A stretch of 64,000 nt of DNA from Casuarina equisetifolia (GCA_028551475.1 CM052357.1:3596001-3660000); one strand, 5' to 3'; numbered from the stretch's first letter, positions 21,917 through 35,903 are shown. Numbers and translations: made by a program. The notes: generated by a model from the letters alone, not told the origin.

Positions 21917-24900
21917 ATGGCCACCGTGCTTCAGGGAGTGGGAGCTGCCACAGCTCTGTCGGCCTCCAAGGCTGTTGAGGCCAGAAAGTTTCATCTCCCC
22001 TCTCGCAGATCCCTCTCAGGTTTGGGTTTCAATTCAACTGACGAAAGATGAAAAGTTGATTCTTGGGTTTTGTTTTTCGTTCGTGGTTTTTGGTTTGGAA
22101 GCGCATCTCATGGATGTGTTACTTGGCATGGTCTCGTTTCAGTGAAAATCTGTGATAGTAAATGATAATACTTACTCATTTGAATTAATTTGGGAATTTC
22201 GTGATTTGATTCAGGGAGGAAGGGAAGTTCTTTGGTTGTTAGATCTGAAGGACAAAGGGTCTCGGGTTTGAGAGCTCGCAGGGCCGAGCAATTGATTACC
22301 AATGCAGTTGCAGTTAACCATCTCTCCCAATACTATTGTTATTTGCTTTGTGTTATATTGACATCCCTCATTTTCTTTATGTGGACTCTAAATTTTCCTT
22401 CTTGATGTGGGTTTTTGTAGGCGAAGGCCGATAGTTCCGCATCTTCAACAGCCTCGAAAACTGGGTACGTTCCGCTTTTTGGATCAGTATGTACTGTTTA
22501 ATTGTTCTAATTCATCTTCTGCACTCTGTGAAGATGAATTCAACGAGCTTTATATAAGCCACAGATGGGGATTTATATTGATGGCTGATTTGATTTGCGT
22601 AAACACTCGGTGAAGATAAATGCGGACGGAAAATGATTTTTCTAATATAGATGTTCTTTTTAATTACAATGGTAATTTTGCGGTGATTGTTACTTTTCGG
22701 TTTCAAATATGTAATAAGTTTTTGAATGATTAACATGGAGCTATGGTTTGGATACCTTAAGGAAATAATTATTTTACTGCTTACTTCCTGCTTTCGAGTA
22801 AATTAGATAGCTCCCTCTTTCTTCCATTTTAATCCTTTATTTATTCCTTGTTTGTGATGGAATTCTAGTATGGATATGGAAACAACCTGATCACGCTGTC
22901 CATCCAGTGAAAGGTTTCTCTCTGCTGTCACTATATGCAGAATGAATCAGCTGATTCTTGGATGTTTTGTAATTATTAGTGTTCATTTTATAAGTCCCCA
23001 ACACTAGCATGATCATAAGATTTCTGAAATTTAGTTTAAATGGGTTTTTTACTTTGTATACGATAGTTTTCTGTTTCTTTAACGTTAATATGTTTGCATA
23101 CTTAATACTTCGAGGCATGAAAATAATAGCTTCTCATTGCGTAATTTTTGTCTCAAGTTGGATGCCAATACATTTTTACCATAACCAAAATACATGCTTT
23201 GCTGCCTCAATGTTGAGGTTTTGTGGCTCAAACCCTGCCCATTGAGGTTCTTTTTTGACACCAAATACTTGATAATGAACTGTGAGTCAGCGTTGGTATT
23301 GTCTAGATAATGGCGAGAGTCTGCAAGGTTTGTTGCAATGTCAACAATGGGAATGTGAAATAGACTAAAACGTTGGTGAACATTTGAGTCAAAAGCCCGA
23401 TGGGGCTGGTATGTCCGGAGAAGTCATAAACAATGCTAAACTTGAGGATAAGGATTTGAAAACAGTTGTGGAATGCCAATTTACGTATTAAGATCTACTG
23501 TGAGTGAGAGAAGGGGAATAGGCAGCAGGATGGGCTTTTGATGCATCTTGCACCAGATGTATAGTTGAAAAGGTTGCTCTGGGATTGACATTTAGATATT
23601 AATTGAAAAAAGAATTGTTAGAGAATACATTTTCCTTTTTATTAGCTGTCTTTAGTGCATCCAAACTTGCTATCCACTTTTCCCCTAGCCTCTTTGAGAT
23701 ATGAAAGATGATTGCTACGGTTTTGGTTTGTTTGCCAAGCCATGTGTAGAAGGGTCTCTGTATCTTTTCCAAAACTGCAATTGGATGCATCATGATGTGC
23801 TCAGGTCAAGTGGGACTTCAAAAATTGAAGCATATCCTTTATGTTACAACCGGTATATGGCCCCTTTTAGAGGTGTCTCTGCTCATTGCAAATCACATAC
23901 GTCCTAAGAAGTCATCTGAGTAAGAACCAATATAGATGTTACATGGCACTGGTTTTTTTTGTATCTTAAATTTTTTGACTTGTGAGATATAGATTTTTGG
24001 TTTCACCAAAATGCACTATCTTGCTCGATATGCCACATTGTGAATTGTTGACTTTTTTTTTTTTTTTCCTCTGAAAGTTTCTGAAGAATGTTGCTCTTTT
24101 TGCTTCAATAAGAATGCTTTTACTCTGGCTGGTGGTGTTGTCTGTTTTATCTTCTTAACGCAAACCATGTAGGTTACAGGGGACGCAAACCATGTAGATT
24201 ACAGGGGTGGCACCCTGCTTTTGCATTTAACGGTTGTGTTTGCTGTTTGTAAATTTCATTTTTCCTGTTGCATGTATATCAATGAAGACTCGTAATTTTG
24301 GAAATTTAGTTTTGTGGCATTCACAGTTTTTACTTTGTTGATTTATGAATTGATTGTGGTATGTTGATTAACGAGCTGAAATTTTAAGGTAAAAAGTCGA
24401 GTCTGCTTTAAAACTTTTGTTATAATCTCAACCTCAACTAAATGTCATGCAATTGGGCACACATCCAAAAGACATTGTTCTTCAGGTCCAGCTTGATCTT
24501 CTTCTAAACATTCTACACAGTTTTTTTTTTAATCCTTCTTTTTAAATTCTTCATGCAGCAGTCTCCTTTTTGATCTATATATTCTTCCCTTCAGAATACA
24601 CAAGATTTGTGGTTCTGCACATTAGACTTACTTCTACCAGTGATTCTTTTAAGCGCATGCTATGTCACTCTGCCGTTATTTTTCTGCTGCGATTCATACG
24701 GGTTCTAGCAAAGATGATTTTGATTTTTATATTTATTATCAAATGGAACCTCATGAAAGTGCCTTCTTTCATTCCTTTACTTAGTATTGTGGTTTGCTAG
24801 ATCAGGTTATTAACCAATTAGCTTTCTATCTTCAGGCATGAACTTTTACTTTTCGAAGCCCTAAGAGAAGGTCTGGAAGAAGAAATGGACAGGGATCCCA

Positions 24901-25808
24901 CTGTGTGTGTAATGGGTGAAGATGTGGGTCATTATGGAGGCTCATACAAGGTTACCAAAGACCTGGCTAACAAGTTTGGGGATCTCAGGGTTCTTGATAC
25001 TCCTATTGCTGAGAATTCCTTTACCGGTATGGGTATTGGAGCTGCCATGACTGGCCTGAGACCAATTGTTGAGGGTATGAATATGGGATTTCTCCTTCTA
25101 GCATTTAATCAGATTTCAAACAATTGTGGTATGCTTCACTACACGTCTGGTGGCCAGTTTAAAATCCCAATTGTTATTCGTGGACCTGGTGGAGTTGGTC
25201 GGCAACTCGGGGCTGAACATTCCCAACGTCTTGAATCATATTTTCAATCAATTCCTGGAATCCAAATGGTAGCATGCTCAACCCCATACAATGCAAAGGG
25301 CTTGATGAAAGCTGCCATCCGAAGTGAAAACCCAGTGATTCTTTTTGAACATGTTTTGCTTTACAACCTCAAGGAGAGAATTCCAGATGAAGAATATATC
25401 TGTTCTCTTGAAGAAGCTGAGATGGTAAGGCCTGGGGAGCATGTCACTATTTTAACGTATTCCCGGATGAGGTATCATGTAATGCAGGCTGCTAAAACTT
25501 TGGTGAATAAGGGTTTTGATCCTGAAGTGATTGACATCAGGTCACTGAAACCATTTGATCTTCACACAATTGGAAATTCTGTGAAAAAGACACATCGTGT
25601 GCTGATTGTGGAGGAGTGCATGCGAACTGGCGGTATTGGTGCTAGCTTGACGGCTGCCATCACCGAGAATTTCCATGATTATTTGGACGCCCCAATTATT
25701 TGTTTGTCTTCACAGGATGTGCCAACCCCATATGCCGGGACATTGGAAGAATGGACAGTGGTTCAACCTGCCCAGATCATAGCAGCGGTTGAGAAGCTCT
25801 GCCAGTAA
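21917..25808 (+). CDS. PDH-E1 BETA: Chloroplast pyruvate dehydrogenase E1 component subunit beta, four exons
   Basis: Exons 21917-22019, 22215-22312, 22421-22464 and 24836-25808 join with GT..AG junctions into 405 aa, the usual length for plastid E1-beta. Residues 1 to about 75 ([20 protein letters not shown]...) are Ser/Ala/Arg-rich and poor in acids, a typical chloroplast transit peptide. The transketolase pyrimidine-binding domain follows from about residue 85: GEDVGHYGG (109-117) holds Glu110, the family glutamate that contacts the thiamine-diphosphate pyrimidine ring. [20 protein letters not shown] and [16 protein letters not shown] are the conserved core. The transketolase C-terminal domain carries [17 protein letters not shown] and [18 protein letters not shown]. 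With E1-alpha the subunit decarboxylates pyruvate in the stroma; the complex supplies acetyl-CoA and NADH for fatty-acid synthesis. In-frame ATGs upstream (from 21761) were rejected because they lie in the leader. Intron 3 is unusually long at 2371 bp. No defect was seen; the gene looks functional. Confidence 0.97.
22465..24835 (+). other. PDH E1-beta intron 3, 2371 bp
   Basis: Donor GTACGT and acceptor CTATCTTCAG bound this intron between codons for the linker after the transit peptide and the catalytic core. Small ORFs inside it have no recognisable family. A 25-bp tandem duplication lies near its end. Confidence 0.85.
24157..24207 (+). repeat. 25-bp tandem duplication in PDH intron 3
   Basis: The unit acgcaaaccatgtaggttac plus AGGGG is present twice in succession with one substitution. 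Confidence 0.85.
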
Positions 25809-26480
25809 TTACTCCAGCATTTCTAGAACTTCCATTTTCCATCTGGGCAAGCAATCTTCTTGGCACCATTGTTTTAGAAATCGTTGGCTAATTTTAGATT
25901 TTGCGTTCATTTTTGTTTTCTGAAACTTGCAACTGTTCATTGGGGTGTTTTTTTCTTCTTGATTTGTTGTGCTAGATCTTCATCATGAGCTAGTCAAGGG
26001 TCTTAGATCAAGATACGCACGTTATAAAATGGTCCGAGTTTTCTCCACGGAATGTAATGTCAAAACATTCGTGGTTATTTATAAATTCACCACGCTTTTA
26101 TGCTCATGGTGTGATCCACCAAGCAACTATTTCTCTAATCTCGTGATGTTATCATTGGAGTTAACAAAATTGAATTGAAAGAACAAGTAGATTCTTTCTA
26201 GGGAGTTTATAGCATTGAGAAAACCAATATGAAAGGTTAGAATTGTATGAACCACTATTGCAATTGCATTGGCTTATTGGTTGCTATCTGTATCAGTTTC
26301 CCCTACTCTGGCCCAATCCGGACAGAAATTTTAGGTTTCGCACCACACATACCTTTGAAGATCTCCCTTCACGCTTTAGCTTGCATTGGCAAGTATCAGT
26401 AAGATTTTTTACTGCGACAGTATTGCATGCCTCAATGGCATCAATATGCCTACTGAAGTAAATGTTTTATTCTTGAACAG
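25809..26480 (+). other. PDH 3' UTR and intergenic DNA
   Basis: The first 150-200 bases after the stop probably form the 3' UTR; no clear AATAAA was found. The rest is unassigned. Confidence 0.4.
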
Positions 26481-27559
26481 GATACTTTGTAGCTTGCAAA
26501 ACGAAGAGCCATGTTTAATCAAAAACTCTCTAGTGGGTTACGTATTAATTCTTCATGAATGCAAATCTCGAAACAATTATCACAAAAAATGTCTATTAGC
26601 AGACTAAGATTTTATACCCAAACGATTTCCAGCCCTGACCGAGACCAAACAATACACCAGGTCCAAGCCTTCTAATTTGCGGACCTACTAAAAGTTATGT
26701 ACTACGCATACACTCAATTGGGAAGGATCAACCAAACTACTATTATCTTGTAGTTTTCTCTCTCAATGTTGGTGGACATGTTTAGTGTTGATGGTTTCAC
26801 TATTCATGAATGTGACTTAATACCATTTCAGGTCCAGAGACCGGCTTGGTAGTAACTAATCCTTCTGGGGGATTTTAACTTTCATTTCGGTGCCTGTTGA
26901 CATGACAAAAAAGCTTATCAAAGCCAATGAACGTATAGGTCGGAAGATGCTTTAAAAAAGGCATAACAAATCTTAGTTTTGCTGATAACTTATTTCCTTT
27001 TAGTAAATGAGACAAAAGATTTATCCAAGCCTTCATGGTAGGTCTTCAAAAGCTTCATTCAATGTTTGGACATCAACCAATTTCAATAAAGAGTAGTGCC
27101 TACATTTGTAATGTCAACCTAGAGGTGTAAAAATTCATACCCCGTTTAAGAATTTCTTGCAAAATATTTAGGAGTTCTTTTGTCACATATTTTTTTTTTT
27201 TGAAGAATCAAGATTATAAATTTCTAGTGGATAAGATCCTTGCAAAAATACAGCATTGGAATAGTAAGTTTTTGTTATATGTGGAATGCATTTAGCTCCT
27301 AAAGACAACCTCATTTTAGTGCAAACATATTGTGTATCCATTTTCATACTTCCTAGTAAAATATCAAAACAAATAGGCCAAGTTATAGGAAAATATTCGT
27401 GGTCAGACCCAAAATAGAAGATGTAATGTGCCAAAGTTGCTTGGCACTAGGTATATACTAGTAAAGCTAAAGGTGGAATAAGCATTCAAAAGCAAGGATT
27501 GGAATAGAATCGTACAAACAAATCACATATTGAATTTACGAACCTTTAGACCTATATGG

Positions 27560-28615
27560 GCATTTCGGGTGAACTCCAATCTTGTCAAAGATTGATGCTT
27601 TTAGAGTGTACAAATGAGAAATGACATTTGGACATGGAAAAAGATTCTCAAGATTAGATTATTGGTTGAGAACATAATGAAGTGGATAATAGAAAAGCAA
27701 AAATTAGTCTATCTTTGGGATAACTATTGGCTACCTAGAGGATTTATTGCTAGTACGATAATAAAGCAAGTCATTCTCTCAATCCCAGGAGATGCCAAAG
27801 TTTTAGTATTAGTAAGTAACCAAGAGTAGAATTTGCTTATCAACACAAGGTGCTCGTCGCCCATACTCACAAGTAATAACAATGTCATTTCAAAGCTTAA
27901 CAACATGAGAAAAGATAAGTTTATATTGATCAGAATTGCAAATGAAATGTCCTCACTAAATTCAATAAGAAAAGCTCTCATTCACCAATGATCCAAGTTT
28001 ATTGGCACGAAATTGTATGGTTCAAGTATGCAATCTCTTAACACTCAATGATGGTATAGTGACAATCCAAACCCAATGAACTATAAAAGAGACTTTATTT
28101 TCTTAGAGATCATAGAGATGATAGCTCTTTGTGTAATATTCCAACTAAACAAAGGTGATATATATTTTTACAACATCTATACTCAACTATAATTTTAGTA
28201 CACACGAAATTGTACTTAATGTGATATCATACACTTATCATGAGTATCAAGGATTGGGTGACTCCATCACGTTAAAAGAAAAAAAAAAGGTGTGTATTTT
28301 TAATTAGTGTTTGCATTTTTTGTTTATACAGTTTGGAATGAAAGGAATAATAAGATTTTTAAAAATAATATAATTTCTGAGTGTAACTTTTGAAGCTATC
28401 AAAATACTAATAAGAGATCAAATTTGTTATATTAAAAAGATTTTCAAAAAAGCTAAGAACTATTTATTCAATATACTTGGAGAGTCAAGGAGACAATGTT
28501 CTACGTAATGTAATTTTGTCTAAGGTTATATCATAGGAATATATGCTTCTAACATTTTGTATTGATATATTTTATATATAAATTCTTTTATTCAGCGAAA
28601 AGAAAAAAAGTCATT
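27560..28615 (+). mobile_element. LINE (L1-type) relic, 3' part
   Basis: Plus-strand text resembles the zinc-binding end of plant L1 reverse transcriptases: MRNDIWTWKKILKIRLLVEN and LWDNYWLPRGFIAS near 27614-27760, then VWNERNNKIFKNN near 28330. The element closes with a typical tail, TATAAATTCTTTTATTCAGC followed by a short A-rich run ending near 28615. The frames are broken. The 5' end is indistinct. Confidence 0.7.
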
Positions 28616-29011
28616 GCCCTTGAACATGAGTTATGATGTCATATAAGATTTTTTTATTTCCTTCTTAAACTTATAAGAAAAATGACTATTTTTTCATATG
28701 TATTATATGTCAAATAAAACGACTATTACATGCACTATTTCCAACATTATGCCAAACCTCTTTATTGCTCAACAAAAGAGTGAAGAACCTTTAAAAGCCG
28801 AATATCTTCTTTTCCTCCTCCAGGACAAATTTCATTGAGGTTATCATTTATTTCTACTTTTTTCCCCTTTAACTTAGAGTTAACTGCATAGATACTGTTT
28901 GGATAAGTATTCCCGTGGCCTCTTATATTGCGTTTTGGCCTTGGTAGGCCTTCAGCTCTAGAGCTTCAAACAACTGCAACATAACACTCCACCTGTCCAC
29001 GTGCAATGTGG

Positions 29012-29650
29012 TCATTGCAGATTCATATGCTGATACTGGACCTTTCTATAAAAGAAAAGAAAAGAATAAACAATTGAAACAGAAGAAAAAGATGACGATG
29101 ACGGCCAGAAGAATATTTTCCTTGCATACTCACCTTTGCTTGGAGGGACCAACCAAGTTCCTTTTCTCCCGAATTCTTTTATCCTAAGTAGTCCCAACAG
29201 CTTCCTGAATTCTTGTGGGTGCCCCACAAGCTGCAGAGTTCGATAAAGACGCATGCAAATTAGTGCTGTTGTTGGTCTGCCAACTTTCTGGTCTAAACCA
29301 TCAAGAGACCCCGTGATGCCAGCTTCATATATTCCCTCATCCGCTCGGTTCCTTGTGATTCTTGTGATGCTTATCCTGATGAAACTTGGTGCCATTTTGG
29401 TGATACGGAAAGCACCAACACAGGCCGAAGAGACTGGCAAAACAGAACGTATTTCCACTAGCGTCCTAGGAGTGACAGACAAACATGATGTCAAAATGAA
29501 TTCAAGTTTGTACCTTGGAGGACATTGTCCCACGTTTAAGCTCATTAAAAACTTTTTTATTTGATTTGAAACTTCACCATTCACCCATCTGCATTTGCAA
29601 GAGGTGTCTTTCACCCAAACCAGTACATTTATTAAGAAAATATCCTTCAA
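29012..29650 (-). pseudogene. 212-codon open frame in unit A, probably not a working gene
   Basis: The longest uninterrupted frame outside the recognised genes. It includes SVTPRTLVEIRSVLPVSSAC, GAFRITKMAPSFIRISITRI and RKLLGLLRIKEFGRKGTWLV. Homologous DNA in unit B (35580-35940) and unit C (54060-54420) carries recognisable versions of the same peptide blocks in shifted frames with stops. Either a coding region decayed in B and C, or this is a chance-open copy of a non-coding repeat. I recognise no domain. Confidence 0.3.
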
Positions 29651-30605
29651 AAGCCCTTTAAATGTGCAATATTTTGACTGCAGACTTCTAAAAGGATGAG
29701 TTTTTGATATTTATTTACTTGTAGAGAGGAGAGCCTCAAATCTCAAACGCAGATCCGAGAGAACAATGCCCAAGTGGATAACATCGACCACCGCATGCAA
29801 GATGCTTGTCTAGTGCTGTCGTGCCAACTTGACACAGTAGAAGAGTAGGATATGATAGGTGAAACATCTAGAGGAGATTCCTCTCCTCCTTACACATGGA
29901 AGCAGTTCCGAGACATGGATTCGGTACACTAAGGATTTATGTAACCGCAAAATCTGTGTATTTATTGCAGAACAAGTTGGTCTTATTTTCCGACCGAAAT
30001 CTGGGGGGCCTGATGCTGTTACGTTTCCAACAGAACAGAAGAAGCTTTTCGCGTGGGTTCGAATGCATGTACTTGGCCATCCTACTACACAGAATCACAC
30101 ATGCAAGATACATGGCCCCAAAATTTGCCAGCAAATCATCACAACAACCTTGTTTTTGTGTGAAGCTGTGTTGTACACTTGTGCCTAAGGTCCAGGGATT
30201 GCAACGTTGCATTGAAATATGCTGACAGCCAAGTCTAAGTTGGTAAGTGCCCTGCGATGATGGAAGCGATGACGACTATGCCTTACTGTAGGTCAGTGTG
30301 AAGCAGGATGTGTCAGAGCAAGGGTGGTGACTTCATCAGAGGCTTTACGGAAGACAAGAGCAAGGAGAGTGATTTGACAAAGAAAATCTTGACAGGGAAC
30401 CAATATTTTATGATTCTGCAGAATCGAATGATTGCGGCGGGCTGAAGCGGCTCGAAAACTGGGTTGTCTGTTCCGAGCACCAAGGGACACGGCAGACATG
30501 GTCAGAAGGTCTTGAATAGTCTTGCGGTGGTCAAATTCCCAGTTGCATCTTTCGCATCGAGAAAGAGGCAAAACAAGACATGCAACGGCGACATGAAAAT
30601 GTGCA

Positions 30606-31241
30606 TCTTCATCATAAATATTTTCTAAATTTGTATTATGGATATTCGAGCAGCTGACCACATCCACGTCAACTACCCACTCCGCAACTAAAACTAGACC
30701 TAATGAGTCTCACTGTAGCCACACTTAATTGCTTCACTCCCCGAAGCTACAGCAGACGACACCCGATGCCTACGTGGAGTTTCCAAGTCGTCCCATTGAC
30801 CCTTTGCTTTCATTGATGAAGTTTGGGCCTTTGATGCCAATAATTGTCGATAAATTGATTAGTTTTTTATTGGTCTTTATTGACACCAATCTTATTTTAT
30901 GAAGCTTTCACAAATAGTATATAGTTTTACATTCTAACATCAAGTATGGATAGAAGAGAATTGCCAATACCATTTTCGAGCTTATCTAGCTAGAAGCACA
31001 GTTTAAGGACCCTCATGCTCCCATTTGTTTTCTTCTCACTTTGTGCTATGAGTACCACTTATTACTATACAGTATGTAATATTGCATGCTAGGGAGGTGA
31101 CAAACTTGCCTTATCCGCATCATTATTCCTATAGTTTACCTCATTTTTTGGAAGGTGATTAACATGCCATATTACTGGAATTTCTAGTACATGGCTCTGC
31201 CTATGTTAAAGTCAAGTTTTTATTCTAAAACAAAAAAAGAA
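30606..31241. other. Junction between units A and B
   Basis: No match to the other units and no gene recognised. Confidence 0.4.
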
Positions 31242-34132
31242 GATACTTTGTAGCTTATAAAACGGATAACCATGTTTAATCAAAATCTATCGCGGGTTGT
31301 ATATTAAATCTTCACGAATATAAATCACCGAAACAATAATCACACACAATGCTATCCTAATGGAAGTTCAATCCTCTTATGGCCAGACTAAGATACTATC
31401 CAAGCCATTTCAAGCCCAAAAGTTCTGTCCAAGACCACCAAATGCATCAGGTCCAAACCTCCAAACTAAAAGTTTTGGATATGCGTAACCAGAATAGTGA
31501 TGAATCGACTACACTATCATTATCTTTATGTCGTAGTTTCTGTCCCGAAATGTTGGTAGGCATTTTTAGTGTTAATGATTTCACTGTCCATGTATGCCAA
31601 CTAATACCTTTACATCTTCAGAGTCCTTTGTTCCGAATATCAGGGCTTCAGACTTGGACATTATGTTCTAATTTGCTTATCATTTGTCCCCCAGCAAACA
31701 ATCGAGTTACCCGAGTGTGGTCTGAAACAAATGGTGCTTGAGCAGCTAGTTGAAAAAAAAGAGCCAGCATCCTGTTTTAAATTTCATGCAAACAGTATTA
31801 TCTTTGTACTTGAATCTGTCTCTTTACTCTGATTTACCAGCCAATATGCCAGCCCATCTGCAAGATATATCAAGAACTGGGCTGCAATTGGGCTGCTCGG
31901 GGATGACTCAAGCTTGATTTGATCCAAATAAAATTTGCAACCTTTTGATGGTAGAATAGTTGAACTTGCTACCTAGGAGGGATTTTGAGTTTCATTTGGG
32001 TGCTCGCTGACATGAAAGGAAGAGCTTATGAAAGCTAATGATCTAATCTGTTGAAATTTGACAAAAAAAAGGAGAAAGGGAATATTATTTTCCCAACAAT
32101 CTAGTTAAACAATAACTGCATAACCGAATGAATTAAACCTATGCTAATAAGCTTCAAAGTGTAAGGACTAACCTTCTCCTTTAAAATTTATCATTAACAA
32201 AAAAAGGAATACATAAACATATAAAGATGAAACCAAGTTAAAATCTTGATAATATGATACAATTATTTTTCTTTTTAGCACATCCTTACCAAGAGCATAA
32301 GGAAGCCACAAAATTTGGCTATGACTGATTGAGCTATAAGGTAAAAGTATGGAGAAATAATCAATAATGACATGCTGCACTTGAACTTGAGTTCTAATTT
32401 TTTGCTAGAAAAGACTCAACTTTCTCTCATAAATTTACTATTCTTTTAGTGAAATATTAGGTATTATATATCACCAATTGAAATGAAAATTTATCCACTT
32501 ATAACATCATTATCTAGGTTTAAAAACTATATTTAAAACTTTTAAAACTTATTACCATTTATTAATTGTACTCTTTTGATTAATGAAATCTTACTTTTTA
32601 CATCCTTTTAAATTGTTGCAACAATATTTGTGCTACCTATTAATAGAACAGGGAGATCAACATATTAGTGATGTAAAATAACCATTGTTTCTAACACCCA
32701 AAATGGTCAAATCAAGGTACATGGCAAAAACTTTCATGGAATCACCAAATTCTGTCCAAACATGCAGAAACCTGTCTGCTGCTTTTAGTCGTGCAGCATG
32801 TGTGTTGCAAACTGGAACATGGCAATGCCGCATCTCATGCTTTCACACTTCAAGCAGTTTGTCACTGCCCATTCGCTGCTGCAAGATAGATCAGAGGATA
32901 AAACACGTTTTTCTAATTAAGTGCATGAACATAAACATAAATATCGTTGGTGAAAGTAGGATTCTTTTATTCAAGTTGCTCTTTTTGCTTCAGCATCCGA
33001 GGCACAAATCCTGGCAGATACGATTTGTCCCTTCTTGTCTGAACATGCATTCAAATTTACCCATGTGAAGCACAAGAGGAATCGAATCGGACTAAATGGA
33101 TCCAGCAAGAGATTATCCAATATCAAATTCCTAATAAAAATGGTTTCTTTTCCTTTTCTTTTTCCCTTCTGTCATTGTCGTTTCTAGATGCTTGGTCGGT
33201 CAGTGAACTCTACAACACATTATGCACGCTAATCTTGTCGTATCTATTGACTCTCTTCGTCTTTGCTAGCCACCCAAGACAATGGCACCTTTTTTCTTTT
33301 CAAAAGGAGAGGTTTTGTTGAGAAATTAGTAAAATTGTGTGTCCAAGACATAAACGCCGCCGAGTCAAGGGGCTAAGAGTTTGTGGCTGGGCCTTTTTCA
33401 AAAATTAATTAGCTATGGGACTGGCTTTCTCTTAACACTCACTCGTAGTTTCACATTTTTGGGTTTAATGGGGCCCAATCCACCACCTTACTTTGATATC
33501 ATATAAAAATGGGCCCAAACTTACTAAAACTCATGAGCAGTAGTAGTAGGTGGTAACCCATATCTTATAAAGCACAGATGTTTGAGTCTCCGTTTCAATG
33601 TGAGATTGGCTCTCTCTTAACATTGTTAGCTGAATATGAGCAACATAAAATCCAACTTTAGATTTGTTGGAATTTCCAATATCGGAGATAATCTTTTATA
33701 TCGTCTTCTATATATAAACCAATTGTTCATCTACTTATAGCTAGTTTTATATAGTAAATGAGTTCTTTAATACACTAATCAAAGCCCATAATTTAGCTGA
33801 ATAAAATGTTGTTACAGCCAATGATTCAGCTATAAAGTTAAACTTCTTTAACTTGGATCATTAAACAGTTGATTGGAGATTTTTTATTGAAGAAACAATG
33901 ACTTTGTTGCCTTGTGGAGATATTCTTAAACGTTAAAAGTGGTCAGTCAAAATAAGAACTACTGAATCTAGACAATCCTACAAATCTATTCATTTGATTC
34001 CTATTTCTTCTAAAACATGCTTAAACATTTCTTTCAAGCACTTGTGGCTATGGAGGTGTATGCCGGGATTCTACAAACAAGTAGCCTAGAAATAAATATT
34101 TTCTAATAGCCTTGCCGATCGGGCAGTTCAAA

Positions 34133-34148
34133 GATCAAAGGATCAAAG
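34133..34148 (+). repeat. Two copies of an 8-bp unit (gatcaaag)
   Basis: Unit B has two copies at the place where unit C has four (51771-51802). Confidence 0.9.
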
Positions 34149-35903
34149 TTTGACATGGCTTCCTTATTGATTCCGGGCCCCAGCATTGATTTCTGAAAAT
34201 GTTTTTTCGTTTCCATGTCCAGGATGACAATCCTTCCACATGATTGGTCCCACAGATTTCAATGTGTATCCAAACCCATCCATGTTGAAGGAACATGGAA
34301 TCAAATCAGCATATGGTGAGTTGGCACCAGATATTTGGATATGATATGTTCTTTTGCCAAACTTTTTGGCATCGTAGTCTACGTGTTTCTTCTTCTGCCA
34401 TTGTTTCTTGTGATCTGCCTATATTGCCTGAATTAATACTACTTAGCTTTCTTCAATAATGTGCCATGGAACCCAGATCGTCAATGTCCCTTATCATTGT
34501 TATCATCATTTCAGTCCCTTGTCAACAGACACCTCTGTCATCGACTTTTGTTGAGGGAGAACTTCATGATGTTCCTTCTTCAGAGTTTTCAGAAACTCTT
34601 CGCTATTTTTATCCTTTTATTTTTCTTTTCATCCTTTGCAGCCATTGTGGTGGTTTTCTTGTCTTTGTTCAGGAAAGCGCGATAAATAAAATATGCATAT
34701 GATTGAAAAGAATCATGGTTTTCATATGATTCCAATTCCCTTTTGAAATCTTTGGAAACTCTTTGTTGACTTAGCAAAATGTGCATATGATTAAAAGAGA
34801 ATCCCGATGACATCCTATATTGTATGTGCCACATATGCATGTATTAGTTGGACTTTTAATGGTTTTTAATGTGGGGTTGCATGAGGGTTAGGTGGACATC
34901 CATGGTGATACGTCGCTACTGCTCCTCTGCATGTAGTCTACCACTTGGTGAAAGACATGTAGAGCTCCAAAAAAAGAACCCAGAAACCTACTCGACCCGT
35001 CAAGGCAAATGAAACTTGCTCTACGGGACCATGCTTTCGAATATCCTCCACCTAGTGGACATGTTTAGTTGAGGTTCTCATTTATTTGTTCTTTTCTTCC
35101 CTTAACGTAGAGCTTAACTGCCTAGATACTGTTTGGGTAAGTGTCCTCGTGGCCTCATATATGGCCTTGTAGGCCTTGTAGGCCTTACGCTTCAAAGCTT
35201 CAAACAATTGCAACATAGCAGTCCCTCTCCACGCGCAGTATGGTCTTTGCAGATTTATATAGCTGTTGGTAATTCTGGTCTTTTCTCTTCTGGTTCTTGC
35301 CAGAAAAGAGAAGAATAAACAAATGAAGCAGAAGAAAAAGATGTCATCGATGGTCAGAAGAATATTTTCTTGCACCCTCACCTTTGCTCGAAGGGACCAT
35401 CCAAGTTCTTTCTCTCCTCAATTCTTTTATCCTAGCTAGCCAGTAATTATTTGCTTTGAATTTGGATATGTCTGATACTCCAAGTTACTAGGAGTCTGAA
35501 CAGCTTTCATCTTTTTCTATTCTTCTTCCTTCCAAGGGTGCCCCACAAGCTGCAGGATTCGAAAATGACGCATGCAAATAATGGTGTTGTTGGAATTCCA
35601 ACTTTCTGGTTTAAGCCGGTAAGAGACACCGTGATGCCTGCTTTTATTTTATCAGCTCAAACGCTTGGTTCCTGTTGATTCTGCTGATGCTTATCGTGAT
35701 GAAAGCTGGTGCTATTTTTGTGGTATCGAAAGCACCAAGAGATGCCGAACAGCTGGCTAAACAGAACACATTTCCACTAGCTCTCAGAATGTCCTAGAAG
35801 TGACAGATAAAAATGATTTCAAAATGAGTCTAAGTTTGCAATTTGGAGGACATTGTCTCACATTCGAGCTCATAAAAAACCTTTAAAATTGATGTCAAAC
35901 TTC

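Larger units (their letters stand above)
26481..30605 (+). repeat. Segmental duplication unit A (left block 26481-26960, right block 28740-30605)
   Basis: The left block (gatactttgtagcttgcaaa onward) matches unit B from 31242; the right block matches unit B from 35055 and unit C from 53430. The middle part that B and C share is missing here; its place is taken by unassigned DNA and a LINE relic (26960-28740). The right block contains minus-strand open text (29012-29650, 212 codons; 30293-30667, 124 codons). The same text is broken by stops and frameshifts in B and C, so I read it as decayed or non-coding. A possible minus-strand exon end is CCAAGCAAAG/GTGAGTAT near 29140. Confidence 0.8.

Noticed and set aside
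21599-21994. 131-codon minus ORF across the PDH leader
   Set aside because: It lies opposite the pyrimidine-rich leader and first exon of the PDH gene; the composition explains it.
34461-34702. Overlapping 74- and 78-codon ORFs with hydrophobic stretches, possible secreted peptide
   Set aside because: Unit C has a deletion and frame changes at the matching place, so the frame is not conserved.
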